Below, piece after piece: positions 44,349-52,576 of a DNA stretch of 64,000 nt. The notes beneath the pieces were generated by a model. It did not search any database and was not told the DNA's origin. It saw only the letters and a list, made by a program, of their open reading frames with translations. Position 1 is the stretch's first letter, and every line of letters begins with the position of its first letter. The stretch is from Cytophagales bacterium (GTDB taxonomy: Bacteria; Bacteroidota; Bacteroidia; Cytophagales; CCMP332), in contig JANQSY010000022.1 of NCBI GenBank assembly GCA_028279065.1, positions 1-64,000 of the forward strand. The letters run 5' to 3'. Both the position numbers and the translations under genes were made by a program.

Positions 44349-46412
44349 TCAGTAGGCTCTTAAGAACTCGAAAAACTCCTTTTGGGCTCTGATTGGTTTC
44401 GTAGACCCTCCTTTGTTGAATGGATTGCTTTGGGTCTTATTGATGATCCTTTGATGTGTATTGTCTTTCAATTGAAGATCCAATAAGGTCTTCAACTGCA
44501 GCCTGTGGTCAGGATCGGTTATGGGGAAACCCACTTCCACTCGTTTGCTAAGGTTCCTATGCATCCAATCTGCAGATGCCAGGTACATTTTTTCCTTACC
44601 ACCATGATGGAACTGAAATATCCTTGCATGTTCAAGGTATCGATCAACCAGACTGTAAACCTTTATGTTCTTACTCCATTTAGCGTCCCCCGGAACAAGG
44701 CAGCATATTCCTCTTACGATGATCTTGATCTTCACCCCAGCCATACTCGCCTGGTACAACTTCGAGATCATCTCTTTATCCTCTAGGCTATTCATTTTGA
44801 GGATCATACTGGCCTTTCTTCCACCCGACGCCTCATTTATTTCATGATCAATAAGCTTTGAGAACTCCTTTCTGAGGGTCAATGGAGAAACAAAGATCTC
44901 TTTGAATTTGCCTGGATCCTTTCTGGTCCTTAAAAAGGAAAATACCTTATCCAGGTCGTTGGCAACAACCTTATCGGGAGTGATCAAGGCATGATCACAA
45001 TAGATCTCCGAAGTCTTTTCATTGAAATTTCCAGTCCCCAGATATGAGATAGTACTAAGATGTCTTCCTTTTTTGCGTTTTATCAGGAAGATCTTTGAAT
45101 GGACCTTGAGGTCATCAAAAGAGTAAAGCACTTTCGCCCCTGCCTTGTTTAATCTATCCCCCCAAAAAATATTCGATTCCTCATCGAACCTGGCTTTGAT
45201 CTCATTAAAAACCAATACCTCCTTTCCTTGCTTAGCAGCGATCTCAAGAGCTTTACATACCCCGGAATCTTTTGACACCCGGTATAAAGTGATCTGAATA
45301 GAGGTGACATGCGGATCCTTGGCGGCTTGCATTAAAAGATCGACCACCGGTTGATAGCTCTGATAGGGGAAATGAAGCATCAGTGGGTTCCTACCAACCA
45401 GATCGATAAGCCTGGATCTCTTCTTGAAGGGCTTTGGGATATGAGGAGGCTGAGGTGGGTTACTGTATTTCCTTTTGCTTCCAATAGGAAAAGAAAAGAG
45501 GTCATTGAAATTATGGACCACACCTCCCGGGATCATTTCGGATTTCTTAAGATCAAGCGCATCACGAATGATCTTCAAATGGGCCTTTGATATCCCTCCA
45601 TCATAGAGAAGTCTTGACGGGCTTCCAGTATGTCTTTTAGGTAAGCTCCTAATAACCTTTTCAAGGATGCTGGAACCCTCCTCATCCTCAAGGTACAGCT
45701 CCGCATCTCTCGACATCTTCACCTCAAAACTTGACCGAACCAGATCGTTTGGGAAGATCACCGGAAAAAGGAACCGTACCAGTTCATCAAGAATCATAAT
45801 TGACCTATATCCTCTGAACCGGGGCAATTCCACAAATCTCCCCATTTGTTTTGAAGGTATTGAAAGGAAAAAATAACGCTCGATCCTGGGTTTCTCTTTG
45901 TCGGTAGCCCTTAGAAAGTAATAAAGGCCCTTGTCATCAAGAAAGGGCGTTGGTTTGCCATTTCCTATTGGAATTGGTCTTGAGTATTTTAAAACTTCAG
46001 CCGATATGCTTTTCCTTACGAATTCCTTTTGTTTTGGGCTAAGTTGGGTATGGTTGATCAGCCGGATGTTTTCTTTCTCCAGGGCAGGCAGGATCTCTTT
46101 TTCAAAAATATTTCCAAACCGATCCTGCTGCCTTATAACCTCATCACGGATCTTTTCAAGAAGCTGAACCGGGCTGAATCCTGATATCTTCCCACTCTTT
46201 TCCATCCGAGAGAGCTGTTGGTACAAGGCAACCCGCACCCTGAAAAACTCATCCAGGTTGGATGAAAAGATCGCAAGGAACTTCATCCTTTCGAAAAGAG
46301 GGTTTTCCGCATTTCCTGCTTCCTGTAAGACCCTGGAATTGAATGAAAGCCAGCTTAGATCCCTCCTGAAAAAAGGAGCTCCGTCTTTAGAATTGAAATA
46401 ACCTTTAATCAA
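44349..46412 (-). CDS. ppk1: Polyphosphate kinase 1 (TTG start)
   Basis: The 687-residue protein starts FFRRDLSWLSFNSRVLQEAGN, the PPK1 N-terminal domain signature. The catalytic domains show STISYLGTGNFNEKTSEIYCD and RIFQFHHGGKEKMYLASADWMHRNLSKRVEV, where the phospho-accepting and second histidines sit. It makes inorganic polyphosphate from ATP at the membrane. The frame opens with TTG at 46412, there is a stop at 46416-46418, and no ATG precedes the conserved domain. Adjacent genes are the sigma factor and a divergent lipoprotein. Confidence 0.93.
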   Translation of the reverse strand: MIKGYFNSKDGAPFFRRDLSWLSFNSRVLQEAGNAENPLFERMKFLAIFSSNLDEFFRVRVALYQQLSRMEKSGKISGFSPVQLLEKIRDEVIRQQDRFGNIFEKEILPALEKENIRLINHTQLSPKQKEFVRKSISAEVLKYSRPIPIGNGKPTPFLDDKGLYYFLRATDKEKPRIERYFFLSIPSKQMGRFVELPRFRGYRSIMILDELVRFLFPVIFPNDLVRSSFEVKMSRDAELYLEDEEGSSILEKVIRSLPKRHTGSPSRLLYDGGISKAHLKIIRDALDLKKSEMIPGGVVHNFNDLFSFPIGSKRKYSNPPQPPHIPKPFKKRSRLIDLVGRNPLMLHFPYQSYQPVVDLLMQAAKDPHVTSIQITLYRVSKDSGVCKALEIAAKQGKEVLVFNEIKARFDEESNIFWGDRLNKAGAKVLYSFDDLKVHSKIFLIKRKKGRHLSTISYLGTGNFNEKTSEIYCDHALITPDKVVANDLDKVFSFLRTRKDPGKFKEIFVSPLTLRKEFSKLIDHEINEASGGRKASMILKMNSLEDKEMISKLYQASMAGVKIKIIVRGICCLVPGDAKWSKNIKVYSLVDRYLEHARIFQFHHGGKEKMYLASADWMHRNLSKRVEVGFPITDPDHRLQLKTLLDLQLKDNTHQRIINKTQSNPFNKGGSTKPIRAQKEFFEFLRAY

Positions 46413-46479
46413 GATTCAATTAATATTTTCAAGCAGATCATTCGGCGGTCAATTTATCAGGAAATAGGAAATCAAAGGA

Positions 46480-46509
46480 TTTGAAGGGCATTAAATATTT
46501 GTAACTTTA
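46480..46509 (+). promoter_or_regulatory. Candidate promoter of the heptad-repeat lipoprotein gene
   Basis: TTTG (46480-46483), an 18-bp spacer, then TAACTTTA (46502-46509), one mismatch from TAnnTTTG. The predicted start is about 27 nt before the ATG at 46543. Confidence 0.4.
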
Positions 46510-46542
46510 TTTGGATAACGAGGTCAAAACTTAACAAGAATT

Positions 46543-47124
46543 ATGAAAAAAGCTAAAGTGTTAATTTGTTCCGGATTGATGTTGTTCTTCCTTGGCTGCA
46601 GCCAGGAAAAGTCTGAATCCGAGGTAAATGAGGAAATAAGCGATGCCATGGAGGAAGTAGAGAATGCCATGGAAGAAGTGGAAGATGCCATGGAACAGGT
46701 GGAGGATGCTATGGACGAGATCGAACTCACCCTGGATGAGGTTCCAGAGATCGTGAGACAAGCCTTTGAAGAAGCATATTCTTCGATTGAGGAGGTCGAA
46801 TGGGAAATGGAAGGAGAGTACTTTGAGGCGGAGTTCGATATGGATGGCAAGGAGATAGGAATTTATTTCACTTCTGAAGGTATTGAGATAGCCAAAGAGG
46901 TCGAGATCGAAATGTCAGAGCTTCCTCAAGTGATCCTCGACGCGTTGAACGATGAATACGGTGAATTCGATGTAGATGAGGTAAGCAAACTCAACATGAA
47001 GGATGAGATCCTTTTTGAAATTGAGTTTGAAACCGAGGAGTTGGAAATAGAGATCAAAATGGATGAAAATGGCGGTTTAATAGAAAAAAGAGAATCAAAA
47101 AGGGAAAGAGAGGAGGATCTTTAA
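46543..47124 (+). CDS. Very acidic lipoprotein with heptad repeats and PepSY-like domain
   Basis: The 193-residue product has a lipobox (FFLGC). Residues 35-62 then contain four consecutive seven-residue repeats, near AMEEVEN, which would make a coiled coil with hydrophobic a and d positions (Met, Val). The DNA repeat is 21 bp, four copies, 46645-46728. The rest resembles tandem PepSY-like (DUF2874) beta units (VPEIVRQAFEEAYSSIEEVEWE... and LPQVILDALNDEYGEFDVDEV), which occur in exported proteins. The protein is unusually rich in Glu and Asp. The function is unknown. Confidence 0.72.
   Translation: MKKAKVLICSGLMLFFLGCSQEKSESEVNEEISDAMEEVENAMEEVEDAMEQVEDAMDEIELTLDEVPEIVRQAFEEAYSSIEEVEWEMEGEYFEAEFDMDGKEIGIYFTSEGIEIAKEVEIEMSELPQVILDALNDEYGEFDVDEVSKLNMKDEILFEIEFETEELEIEIKMDENGGLIEKRESKREREEDL
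46645..46728 (+). repeat. Four tandem 21-bp repeats encoding coiled-coil heptads
   Basis: Each unit is close to GCCATGGAAGAAGTGGAAGAT. Copies one and two differ at a few third positions, three and four more. They encode A-M-E-x-V-E-D/N units, so the repeat unit equals two helical turns. Confidence 0.75.
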
Positions 47125-47174
47125 AATTTTGAGCAAAGCTTAAAGGGTACTTCAACAGGACTAGCGCATTAAAG

Positions 47175-47753
47175 ATGAAGGAAACAGGTGATTTCTACCA
47201 TACCGAGGAATCGGTAAAGCAATATTTCGAACTTGCCGAAGGGATTGACGGCAGGGAGTTGATTGAGACCTTAAAGAAATTTCTTCCCAAGGGTAAATCC
47301 ATCCTTGAAATTGGAATGGGACCAGGGAAAGATATGGACATCCTTAAGAGTGATTATGTTGTGACAGGCTCGGATTTCTCCCTGGTTTTTCTTGAAACCT
47401 ACGCAAAAAATAACCCTGAGATAGAGTTGTTAGAGCTGGACGCCAGGGATCTTAAAACCTCAAAAAAGTTCGATGCACTTTATTCAAACAAGGTTTTGCA
47501 TCATCTGTCCAAACCTGACCTGAAGAGGTCAATTGAAAGGCAGGTGGAAATACTCAATTCCAAGGGATTGGTTTGTCATAGTTTTTGGAAAGGAAGCGGA
47601 TCCGAAGAGTATTCCGGAATGCTTTTTCAAAATTACCAGGAAGAGGAAATCGAGAACCTTTTTAGCACCGGGTTCGACATTCTTCATTTAGAACCTTACT
47701 CTGAGATGGGATCTAGCGATTCCATATTGTTGATTGCCACCAAAAAAACATGA
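47175..47753 (+). CDS. Class I SAM-dependent methyltransferase
   Basis: The 192-residue protein shows KSILEIGMGPGKDMDIL (motif I), VTGSDFSLVFLE (motif II), the LLELDARDL stretch and FDALYSNKVLHHLSKPDLKRSIERQ. Binding of SAM is safe to predict; the substrate is not. It is the first of five genes that overlap or nearly touch, ending in the ATGA where the IF-2B-like gene starts. Confidence 0.82.
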   Translation: MKETGDFYHTEESVKQYFELAEGIDGRELIETLKKFLPKGKSILEIGMGPGKDMDILKSDYVVTGSDFSLVFLETYAKNNPEIELLELDARDLKTSKKFDALYSNKVLHHLSKPDLKRSIERQVEILNSKGLVCHSFWKGSGSEEYSGMLFQNYQEEEIENLFSTGFDILHLEPYSEMGSSDSILLIATKKT

Positions 47754-48520
47754 ACTCTAATGGGAATTATTTCGACCCCATAAAGGAGGATCACCAAAGT
47801 GGATCTTCCAGGATCCTAGAGCAGGTGATCTGGGCATGCGAGAAACTCATTGAATCAAATCCGGATAAAAGCAGCCTGGGTCTTGAGCTGCTTCATGAGC
47901 TCGAAAACATCCAATACCATCATCCAGACCTTGTTATCATCAGGCATTTTTCCAATGAACTGGAGAAAAAAAACAAGGTAAAGGATACCGGAAACGGATC
48001 GCTCTTGCAATGGATAGAAGATTATAAATCGGAATGGAGACATGTGAATTCAAGGATCGCAAGGAATTTTCTGGAGATTATCGATCTTCCCGAATTCAGG
48101 GTTCTTCTTCATAGTCATAGCGGCACACTGATCGAATTTGGAAGAGAATTGATCAAAAAGGATCTTCCGATAAAGATCTACCAGACACTTTCCGAACCTG
48201 GAGGAGAAGGGTTAGTACAGGCCGCAGAATTAAAGAACCTGGGAATCGACCCTATTGTCATCAATGACGATGAAATTGAAAAAGTTATCGATGATGTCAA
48301 CCTTGTTCTTTTTGGGGCCGACCAGATATCAAAGAATGCCTGGATCAACAAGGTTGGAACCCTGAATATATCTTCGCATGCTAACAAACATGGGGTTCAG
48401 GTATGGGTCCTTTGTGACTCAAGGAAGATCGTAAACCGGGTTGAAAAAAGCAGGGAGATCTTTGAAGAGATCGGGATTGATTTTGCTACTGGTGTTATCA
48501 CAGAAAAAGTCAAAATATGA
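47750..48520 (+). CDS. Initiation factor 2B-like protein without the isomerase cysteine
   Basis: The 256-residue protein fits the IF-2B fold, with LPEFRVLLHSHSGTLIEFGREL, TLSEPGGEGLVQAAELKNLG and LVLFGADQISKNAWINKVGT. The related isomerases MtnA and ribose-1,5-bisphosphate isomerase use a cysteine in a T-H-C-N-T/S motif and an aspartate in G-A-D-R. Here the first site reads H121-S122-H123-S124, so the cysteine is a serine, while Asp191 is kept. It could be a sugar-phosphate binding protein, a variant isomerase or a regulatory subunit. The gene overlaps the neighbours on both sides by 4 bp. Confidence 0.75.
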   Translation: MNSNGNYFDPIKEDHQSGSSRILEQVIWACEKLIESNPDKSSLGLELLHELENIQYHHPDLVIIRHFSNELEKKNKVKDTGNGSLLQWIEDYKSEWRHVNSRIARNFLEIIDLPEFRVLLHSHSGTLIEFGRELIKKDLPIKIYQTLSEPGGEGLVQAAELKNLGIDPIVINDDEIEKVIDDVNLVLFGADQISKNAWINKVGTLNISSHANKHGVQVWVLCDSRKIVNRVEKSREIFEEIGIDFATGVITEKVKI

Positions 48521-49032
48521 TGGAACCAAATCAGGTGATCGACCAACTCGAGAAAAACCTCGCCACGTTCAAGGCCCTGCTCAATATCGATGATCCGGAT
48601 TTTGCAAAATGGAAAATATCCCCGGAGAAATGGTGTGCACTTGAAATTGTCTGTCATCTGATCGATGAAGAGAAAGAGGATTTTCGAAACAGGGTAAAAA
48701 CCACCCTTGAACAACCAGGGACAGAACCAAGTCCTATCGATCCAGTGGGATGGGTGCAGAGCAGGAATTATCTAGAACAGGATTTCAACTCAAAAAAAGA
48801 AGAGTTCTGCTCTGAAAGGCAGAAATCCATTGAATACTTGAAAAGCCTTGTTCATCCTTCCTGGGCAAATTCCTATCAACACCAAAGCCTCGGGGAGCTA
48901 AGTGCAGAGGTATTCCTGTACAATTGGTTAGCACATGATCTGCTTCATATTAAGCAATTAACCAGGTTGTATTATGATTTTCTCGATCAAAACTCAAACC
49001 TTGACCTCAGCTATGCAGGAAAATGGACCTGA
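48517..49032 (+). CDS. DinB family protein
   Basis: The 171-residue protein is an all-helical four-helix bundle. Histidines that could form the metal site are in EIVCHLIDEE, and LAHDLLHIKQLTRLYYD ends the bundle. DinB proteins of the YfiT type resemble metal-dependent thiol S-transferases; the Bacillus DinB is unrelated to DNA polymerase IV. It starts within the last codons of the IF-2B-like gene and overlaps the next gene by 10 bp. The substrate is unknown. Confidence 0.82.
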   Translation: MMEPNQVIDQLEKNLATFKALLNIDDPDFAKWKISPEKWCALEIVCHLIDEEKEDFRNRVKTTLEQPGTEPSPIDPVGWVQSRNYLEQDFNSKKEEFCSERQKSIEYLKSLVHPSWANSYQHQSLGELSAEVFLYNWLAHDLLHIKQLTRLYYDFLDQNSNLDLSYAGKWT

Positions 49033-49622
49033 ATGAGAACCTTTCACCCAAATTCTTCAAAAATGGATCAGAATTTCGGAGCTGGTTAGAGGAAAATCAT
49101 AAGAACCAATCTGCTGTATGGGTTGGATTTTATAAAAAGAAAACAGGCAAGGAAAGCATTGACTGGCCCGGCTCGGTTGACCAGGCGCTTTGTTATGGTT
49201 GGATTGATGGGATAAGGAAATCAATTGATGATGAAAGCTATAAGATCAGATTCACTCCTAGAAATGCCAGGAGCCATTGGAGCAATGTAAACCTCAAAAG
49301 GATCAAGGAGTTAAAAAAATTAGGCCTGGTAACTGAGGCAGGGCTAAAGGTTTATCAAAGTAGAAAAAAGGATGTTTCGGGCCTTGCATCCTATGAACAA
49401 GGCGAGTTATCATTCCCAAAAGAATTTGAAAAAGAGTTCAAAAAGTCAGCTGAAGCCTATTCATTTTTCAGAACAAAAGCTCCCTCTTATCAAAAGCAAT
49501 GCGGTTGGTGGATAATGTCTGCTAAAAAGGAAGAAACCCGACAAAAAAGATTTCAAATCCTTGTTAATTCAAGTGCAAAAAAAGAACTGGCACCTCCGTT
49601 TAAATTCACAAAAAAGAAATAG
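49023..49622 (+). CDS. YdeI/OmdA-associated family protein
   Basis: The 199-residue protein begins FFKNGSEFRSWLEENHKNQSAVWVGFYKKKTGKESI and continues WPGSVDQALCYGWIDGIRKSIDDESYKIRFTPRNARSHWSNVN, both conserved in the YdeI family. The C-terminal helical part includes ETRQKRFQILV. The biochemical role of this family is not known. It overlaps the DinB gene by 10 bp and ends 2 bp before the SDR gene. Confidence 0.84.
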   Translation: MDLNENLSPKFFKNGSEFRSWLEENHKNQSAVWVGFYKKKTGKESIDWPGSVDQALCYGWIDGIRKSIDDESYKIRFTPRNARSHWSNVNLKRIKELKKLGLVTEAGLKVYQSRKKDVSGLASYEQGELSFPKEFEKEFKKSAEAYSFFRTKAPSYQKQCGWWIMSAKKEETRQKRFQILVNSSAKKELAPPFKFTKKK

Positions 49623-49624
49623 CA

Positions 49625-50224
49625 ATGAAAGTATTAGTAATAGGTGCTTCGGGCACCATAGGTTCTGCAATCGTTGAAGCCTTTTCGGGACACGAAGTGA
49701 TAAAGGCAGGCTATAGTTCGGGAGATGTAACTGTTAACATTGAAGACCCAAAGTCAATTGAAGATATGTACAGAAAAACCGGAAAGGTCGATGCAGTCAT
49801 TTCAGCTACTGGGAAAGCCATCTTCGGGGAGATCACAAAGATTGGTGAAGAGGATGTTAGGATTTCACTTCTTAATAAGATGGGTGGACAGATCAATCTT
49901 GTGAGGATAGGATTGGACTACATTAATGATGGGAGCTCATTTACATTGACCTCTGGTGATCTTTCTCAAAAACCGGCGAAAGACTCAGCCCTGATCACCG
50001 CAGTAGGAATAGGAATTGAAGGGTTTGCAAGGGCAACAGCTCTTTCCCTTCCCGGAAACTCCAGGATAAATGTGGTTAGTCCTTCACTGATCCGGGAATC
50101 TGCAATCAAATTCAATTTACCACTCAAAGGGAGCGTACCGGCTGCCGAGGTCGCTAGCTGGTTTCTGGAATCAGCTACAGGAGAAAAAAATGGTATGGTA
50201 AGAGGGATTGACGGCTGGGAATAA
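49625..50224 (+). CDS. Short-chain dehydrogenase/reductase (atypical active site)
   Basis: The 199-residue protein has a Rossmann nucleotide loop, VLVIGASGTIGSAI, and SATGKAIF in place of the NNAG motif. The active-site serine region reads FTLTSGDLSQKP, but no YxxxK motif follows; the segment that should hold it is SALITAVGIGIEGFARA. This variant occurs in a subgroup of short SDRs. It probably binds NAD(P) and may be non-classical or use another acid. It is the last gene of the operon, 3 bp from the convergent CHU_C gene. Confidence 0.78.
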   Translation: MKVLVIGASGTIGSAIVEAFSGHEVIKAGYSSGDVTVNIEDPKSIEDMYRKTGKVDAVISATGKAIFGEITKIGEEDVRISLLNKMGGQINLVRIGLDYINDGSSFTLTSGDLSQKPAKDSALITAVGIGIEGFARATALSLPGNSRINVVSPSLIRESAIKFNLPLKGSVPAAEVASWFLESATGEKNGMVRGIDGWE

Positions 50225-50227
50225 CAA

Positions 50228-52390
50228 TTATCGCATTAATTCAACCCATCCGGTCCAGGATTCACCTAAGGCTTCGCTGTGCAATTGGTAATAATAGATT
50301 CCCGAAGGCAACCCATATCCATCCCAGTCTTCCTGGTAATTAAAGGATTCATAGACAAGCTTGCCCCAGCGATCGAAGATCTTAAGCTGGGTATTCTTCA
50401 ATTCTCCGATAAACTCAAATCGGTCGTTTTTGCCATCTCCATTTGGGGTTATCAGATTTGGAAGGAAATTAATCGAAGAATTGGTGATCTTCTTGCATTC
50501 CAGTTCAAAAGGGATATTGGTCCTAAAAGTACATCCATCTCCCCGGGTAACATCCAGCCAATGAGCTCCGACCTCACCTATCATAATTGGGCCAGGGCCT
50601 TCTTCCCCGGTGGACCATGCCTGCACCCCAACGGGATTAAGCAATGTGACCTCAGTCTGCCCGGAATTACATGAAATTGAAAGATTTGGCTGATAATTTG
50701 GAAAAACAGAAACCTCAACTTCGTATCTCAAAGTATCACCAGAATAAACGACAAGTTTATCGCTTTCATAAAACCTGATCGCAGATCTGGTCTCCAAATC
50801 AAAAAAGTCATCCAGAGAATGAGAAAAGATCCTCGGATCGGATACATACCAATCCGATACCACAAGACTATCCCCTGGACACAGAATTAGCTTCTGGCAA
50901 TCATTGAGTAGGGTAAAATCCCGAACGTATTTACATCCGAACTTGCTGGTTGTTTGGACCCAATGTTTTCCAAAATTAACCTCCTTGCGCAGGATATCCT
51001 TTTCTCCGTCAGACCACAACACATCTTCGAGGGGATTCAAGATCTCAACTATCCCATAATTCTCGTAGCAAAGAAGACGCAGGTCGATCTCGTAATCAGG
51101 CAACAGGCGAACAAACACCGAGTCCAGGATCTCATAACCCTCAAATAAAAAATACCATGAAGATTTCTTAGGAATTGTGGACAAAGTGGCACCATAGGAA
51201 ATGATGTTCTTTCCATCGGGACCATCGGACCAATACCCATCCAGGACAGTTTGGTCTGTTTCATAAGTGAATGGTTCTCCCTGGCATACCGTATATTCGT
51301 TACAGCGTGTTATTTCGATAGGCAGAGTCTCACCGCAACCCAGAGCATTCTCCACATAAACCCAATGTTGCCCGAATTCAAGGGTTTGTTCCAACACCCC
51401 TGAATTTCCGTTTGACCACATTATTTCCTGGACTTCGTTTCCAGGATCCAGAACCCAAACTTTGGGCTTAGTGCTTTTGCAATCCATGGCAATACTCACA
51501 GCTGGTGGTTGGTTAACCTTGACAACTATGCTATCAATTAGCCCATTTTGATTACTAAGAAAATAGAATTGATCTTGAAGAGGAGCAACTTCAATTACCG
51601 GATCAGTACCGATAATGGGTCCTTGGGGAGATCCAAGACTCCAATAAAATCCGCTATTCCATAATTTGGCCTCTAGAACAAGCGTATCCCCTTTACATAT
51701 CTCTGAAATGCATTGGCTGTAAATGTATGGGCTGAGGGGAGTGAGTTGGATATCATCAATGAATACATAAGAACCGCTCTCTAGTCCGGAATAGTTTAAT
51801 TCGGAATTGGAAAGGAAATTTCCCAATTGGAAGAACTTCTCGTTCCCGTTTGCAGTATAAGTTCCAGACCACTTTTCCCATACATCCGTTTGCGAAAAAA
51901 TTGAACTATCCAATAGGACAAGATTCGGATTTGTTGGCAAGGGACCCCTAATTGGATAGAAGGCGGTGCTCTCCGAAAAGCGGACTCCCAAAGTATTTTT
52001 CGGGAAGGGAAGGTCCCTCACGGGAGAAAGTGCAAACCAGAACTCCATTTGGTAGGTCCGTCCTTCCCTAAGACACTCGTTTAGTTCTGTCTGAATAAAC
52101 TCCCTATAATTATCACGGTAGATCAAGTGGATTCCCGCGTATCCATTGCCCTCATGAGCCGAAAGGTTGTTCGTGAAATTATTTGAGGGAACCGAAACAT
52201 TTCCAAATGAATCGCATGAATTATACAGGTCTGGAGTACCCAAACTGGGGCTATACCAGGGCTGTGCCCGATTCAATTGGGAAATTCCATCAGGGCAAGC
52301 TGTCAATACTTCAAAACTTGGGTTTTCCACCAAATTCTGAGCATTCGAGCAGATCGTAGTCAATATCAAGCCTAAAAGACAGAATCGCAT
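50228..52390 (-). CDS. Secreted protein with gliding-associated (CHU_C, T9SS type B) C-terminus
   Basis: A 720-residue exported protein with a signal peptide (MRFCLLGLILTTICSNAQ). The N-terminal section, with LVENPSFEVLTACPD and YAGIHLIYRDNYREFIQTEL, looks like a carbohydrate-binding or jelly-roll module (GAxL-type). Several cysteine-containing beta repeats follow (VYVENALGCGETLP, VQTTSKFGCKYV, LDVTRGDGCTFR). The last 90 residues are the gliding motility-associated C-terminal domain (NLITPNGDGKNDRFEF, LKIFDRWGKLVYES, DWDGYGLPSGIYYYQL), the type B T9SS signal. It has no catalytic motif. Confidence 0.88.
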   Translation of the reverse strand: MRFCLLGLILTTICSNAQNLVENPSFEVLTACPDGISQLNRAQPWYSPSLGTPDLYNSCDSFGNVSVPSNNFTNNLSAHEGNGYAGIHLIYRDNYREFIQTELNECLREGRTYQMEFWFALSPVRDLPFPKNTLGVRFSESTAFYPIRGPLPTNPNLVLLDSSIFSQTDVWEKWSGTYTANGNEKFFQLGNFLSNSELNYSGLESGSYVFIDDIQLTPLSPYIYSQCISEICKGDTLVLEAKLWNSGFYWSLGSPQGPIIGTDPVIEVAPLQDQFYFLSNQNGLIDSIVVKVNQPPAVSIAMDCKSTKPKVWVLDPGNEVQEIMWSNGNSGVLEQTLEFGQHWVYVENALGCGETLPIEITRCNEYTVCQGEPFTYETDQTVLDGYWSDGPDGKNIISYGATLSTIPKKSSWYFLFEGYEILDSVFVRLLPDYEIDLRLLCYENYGIVEILNPLEDVLWSDGEKDILRKEVNFGKHWVQTTSKFGCKYVRDFTLLNDCQKLILCPGDSLVVSDWYVSDPRIFSHSLDDFFDLETRSAIRFYESDKLVVYSGDTLRYEVEVSVFPNYQPNLSISCNSGQTEVTLLNPVGVQAWSTGEEGPGPIMIGEVGAHWLDVTRGDGCTFRTNIPFELECKKITNSSINFLPNLITPNGDGKNDRFEFIGELKNTQLKIFDRWGKLVYESFNYQEDWDGYGLPSGIYYYQLHSEALGESWTGWVELMR

Positions 52391-52523
52391 CCCTTGACAT
52401 TTTTACTTAAAATATCCCATAAACAGATGAATAGAAAGGTCTTCAGTTTATTTCCAGCTTTCATCCAAAAAATATCCCCCAAAAAGGGTTAGATGAATAT
52501 TGCAAATTACTGAAAATCGAGGA

Positions 52524-52554
52524 ATTGAATTTGAGGAACACATTCCTAGTTTTG
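52524..52554 (+). promoter_or_regulatory. Promoter of the fumarylacetoacetase operon
   Basis: ATTG (52524-52527), a 19-bp spacer, then TAGTTTTG (52547-52554), matching TAnnTTTG. The predicted start is near 52561, 16 nt before the ATG. This is the best complete Bacteroidota-type promoter in the window. Confidence 0.55.
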
Positions 52555-52576
52555 CACTTCATATTAAGTCCCCCAG

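Noticed and set aside
46524-46850. Serine-rich, low-complexity frame opposite the heptad-repeat lipoprotein
   Set aside because: Its repeats are the antisense reading of the four 21-bp repeats. The plus-strand gene has a lipobox and a promoter.
47750-48520. MtnA or eIF2B-alpha as a firm name for the IF-2B-like gene
   Set aside because: The catalytic cysteine is absent and the protein is shorter than MtnA, so only the fold family is claimed.
48517-49032. DinB taken as an SOS DNA polymerase
   Set aside because: The protein is the four-helix DinB/YfiT family. It shares only the name with DNA polymerase IV.
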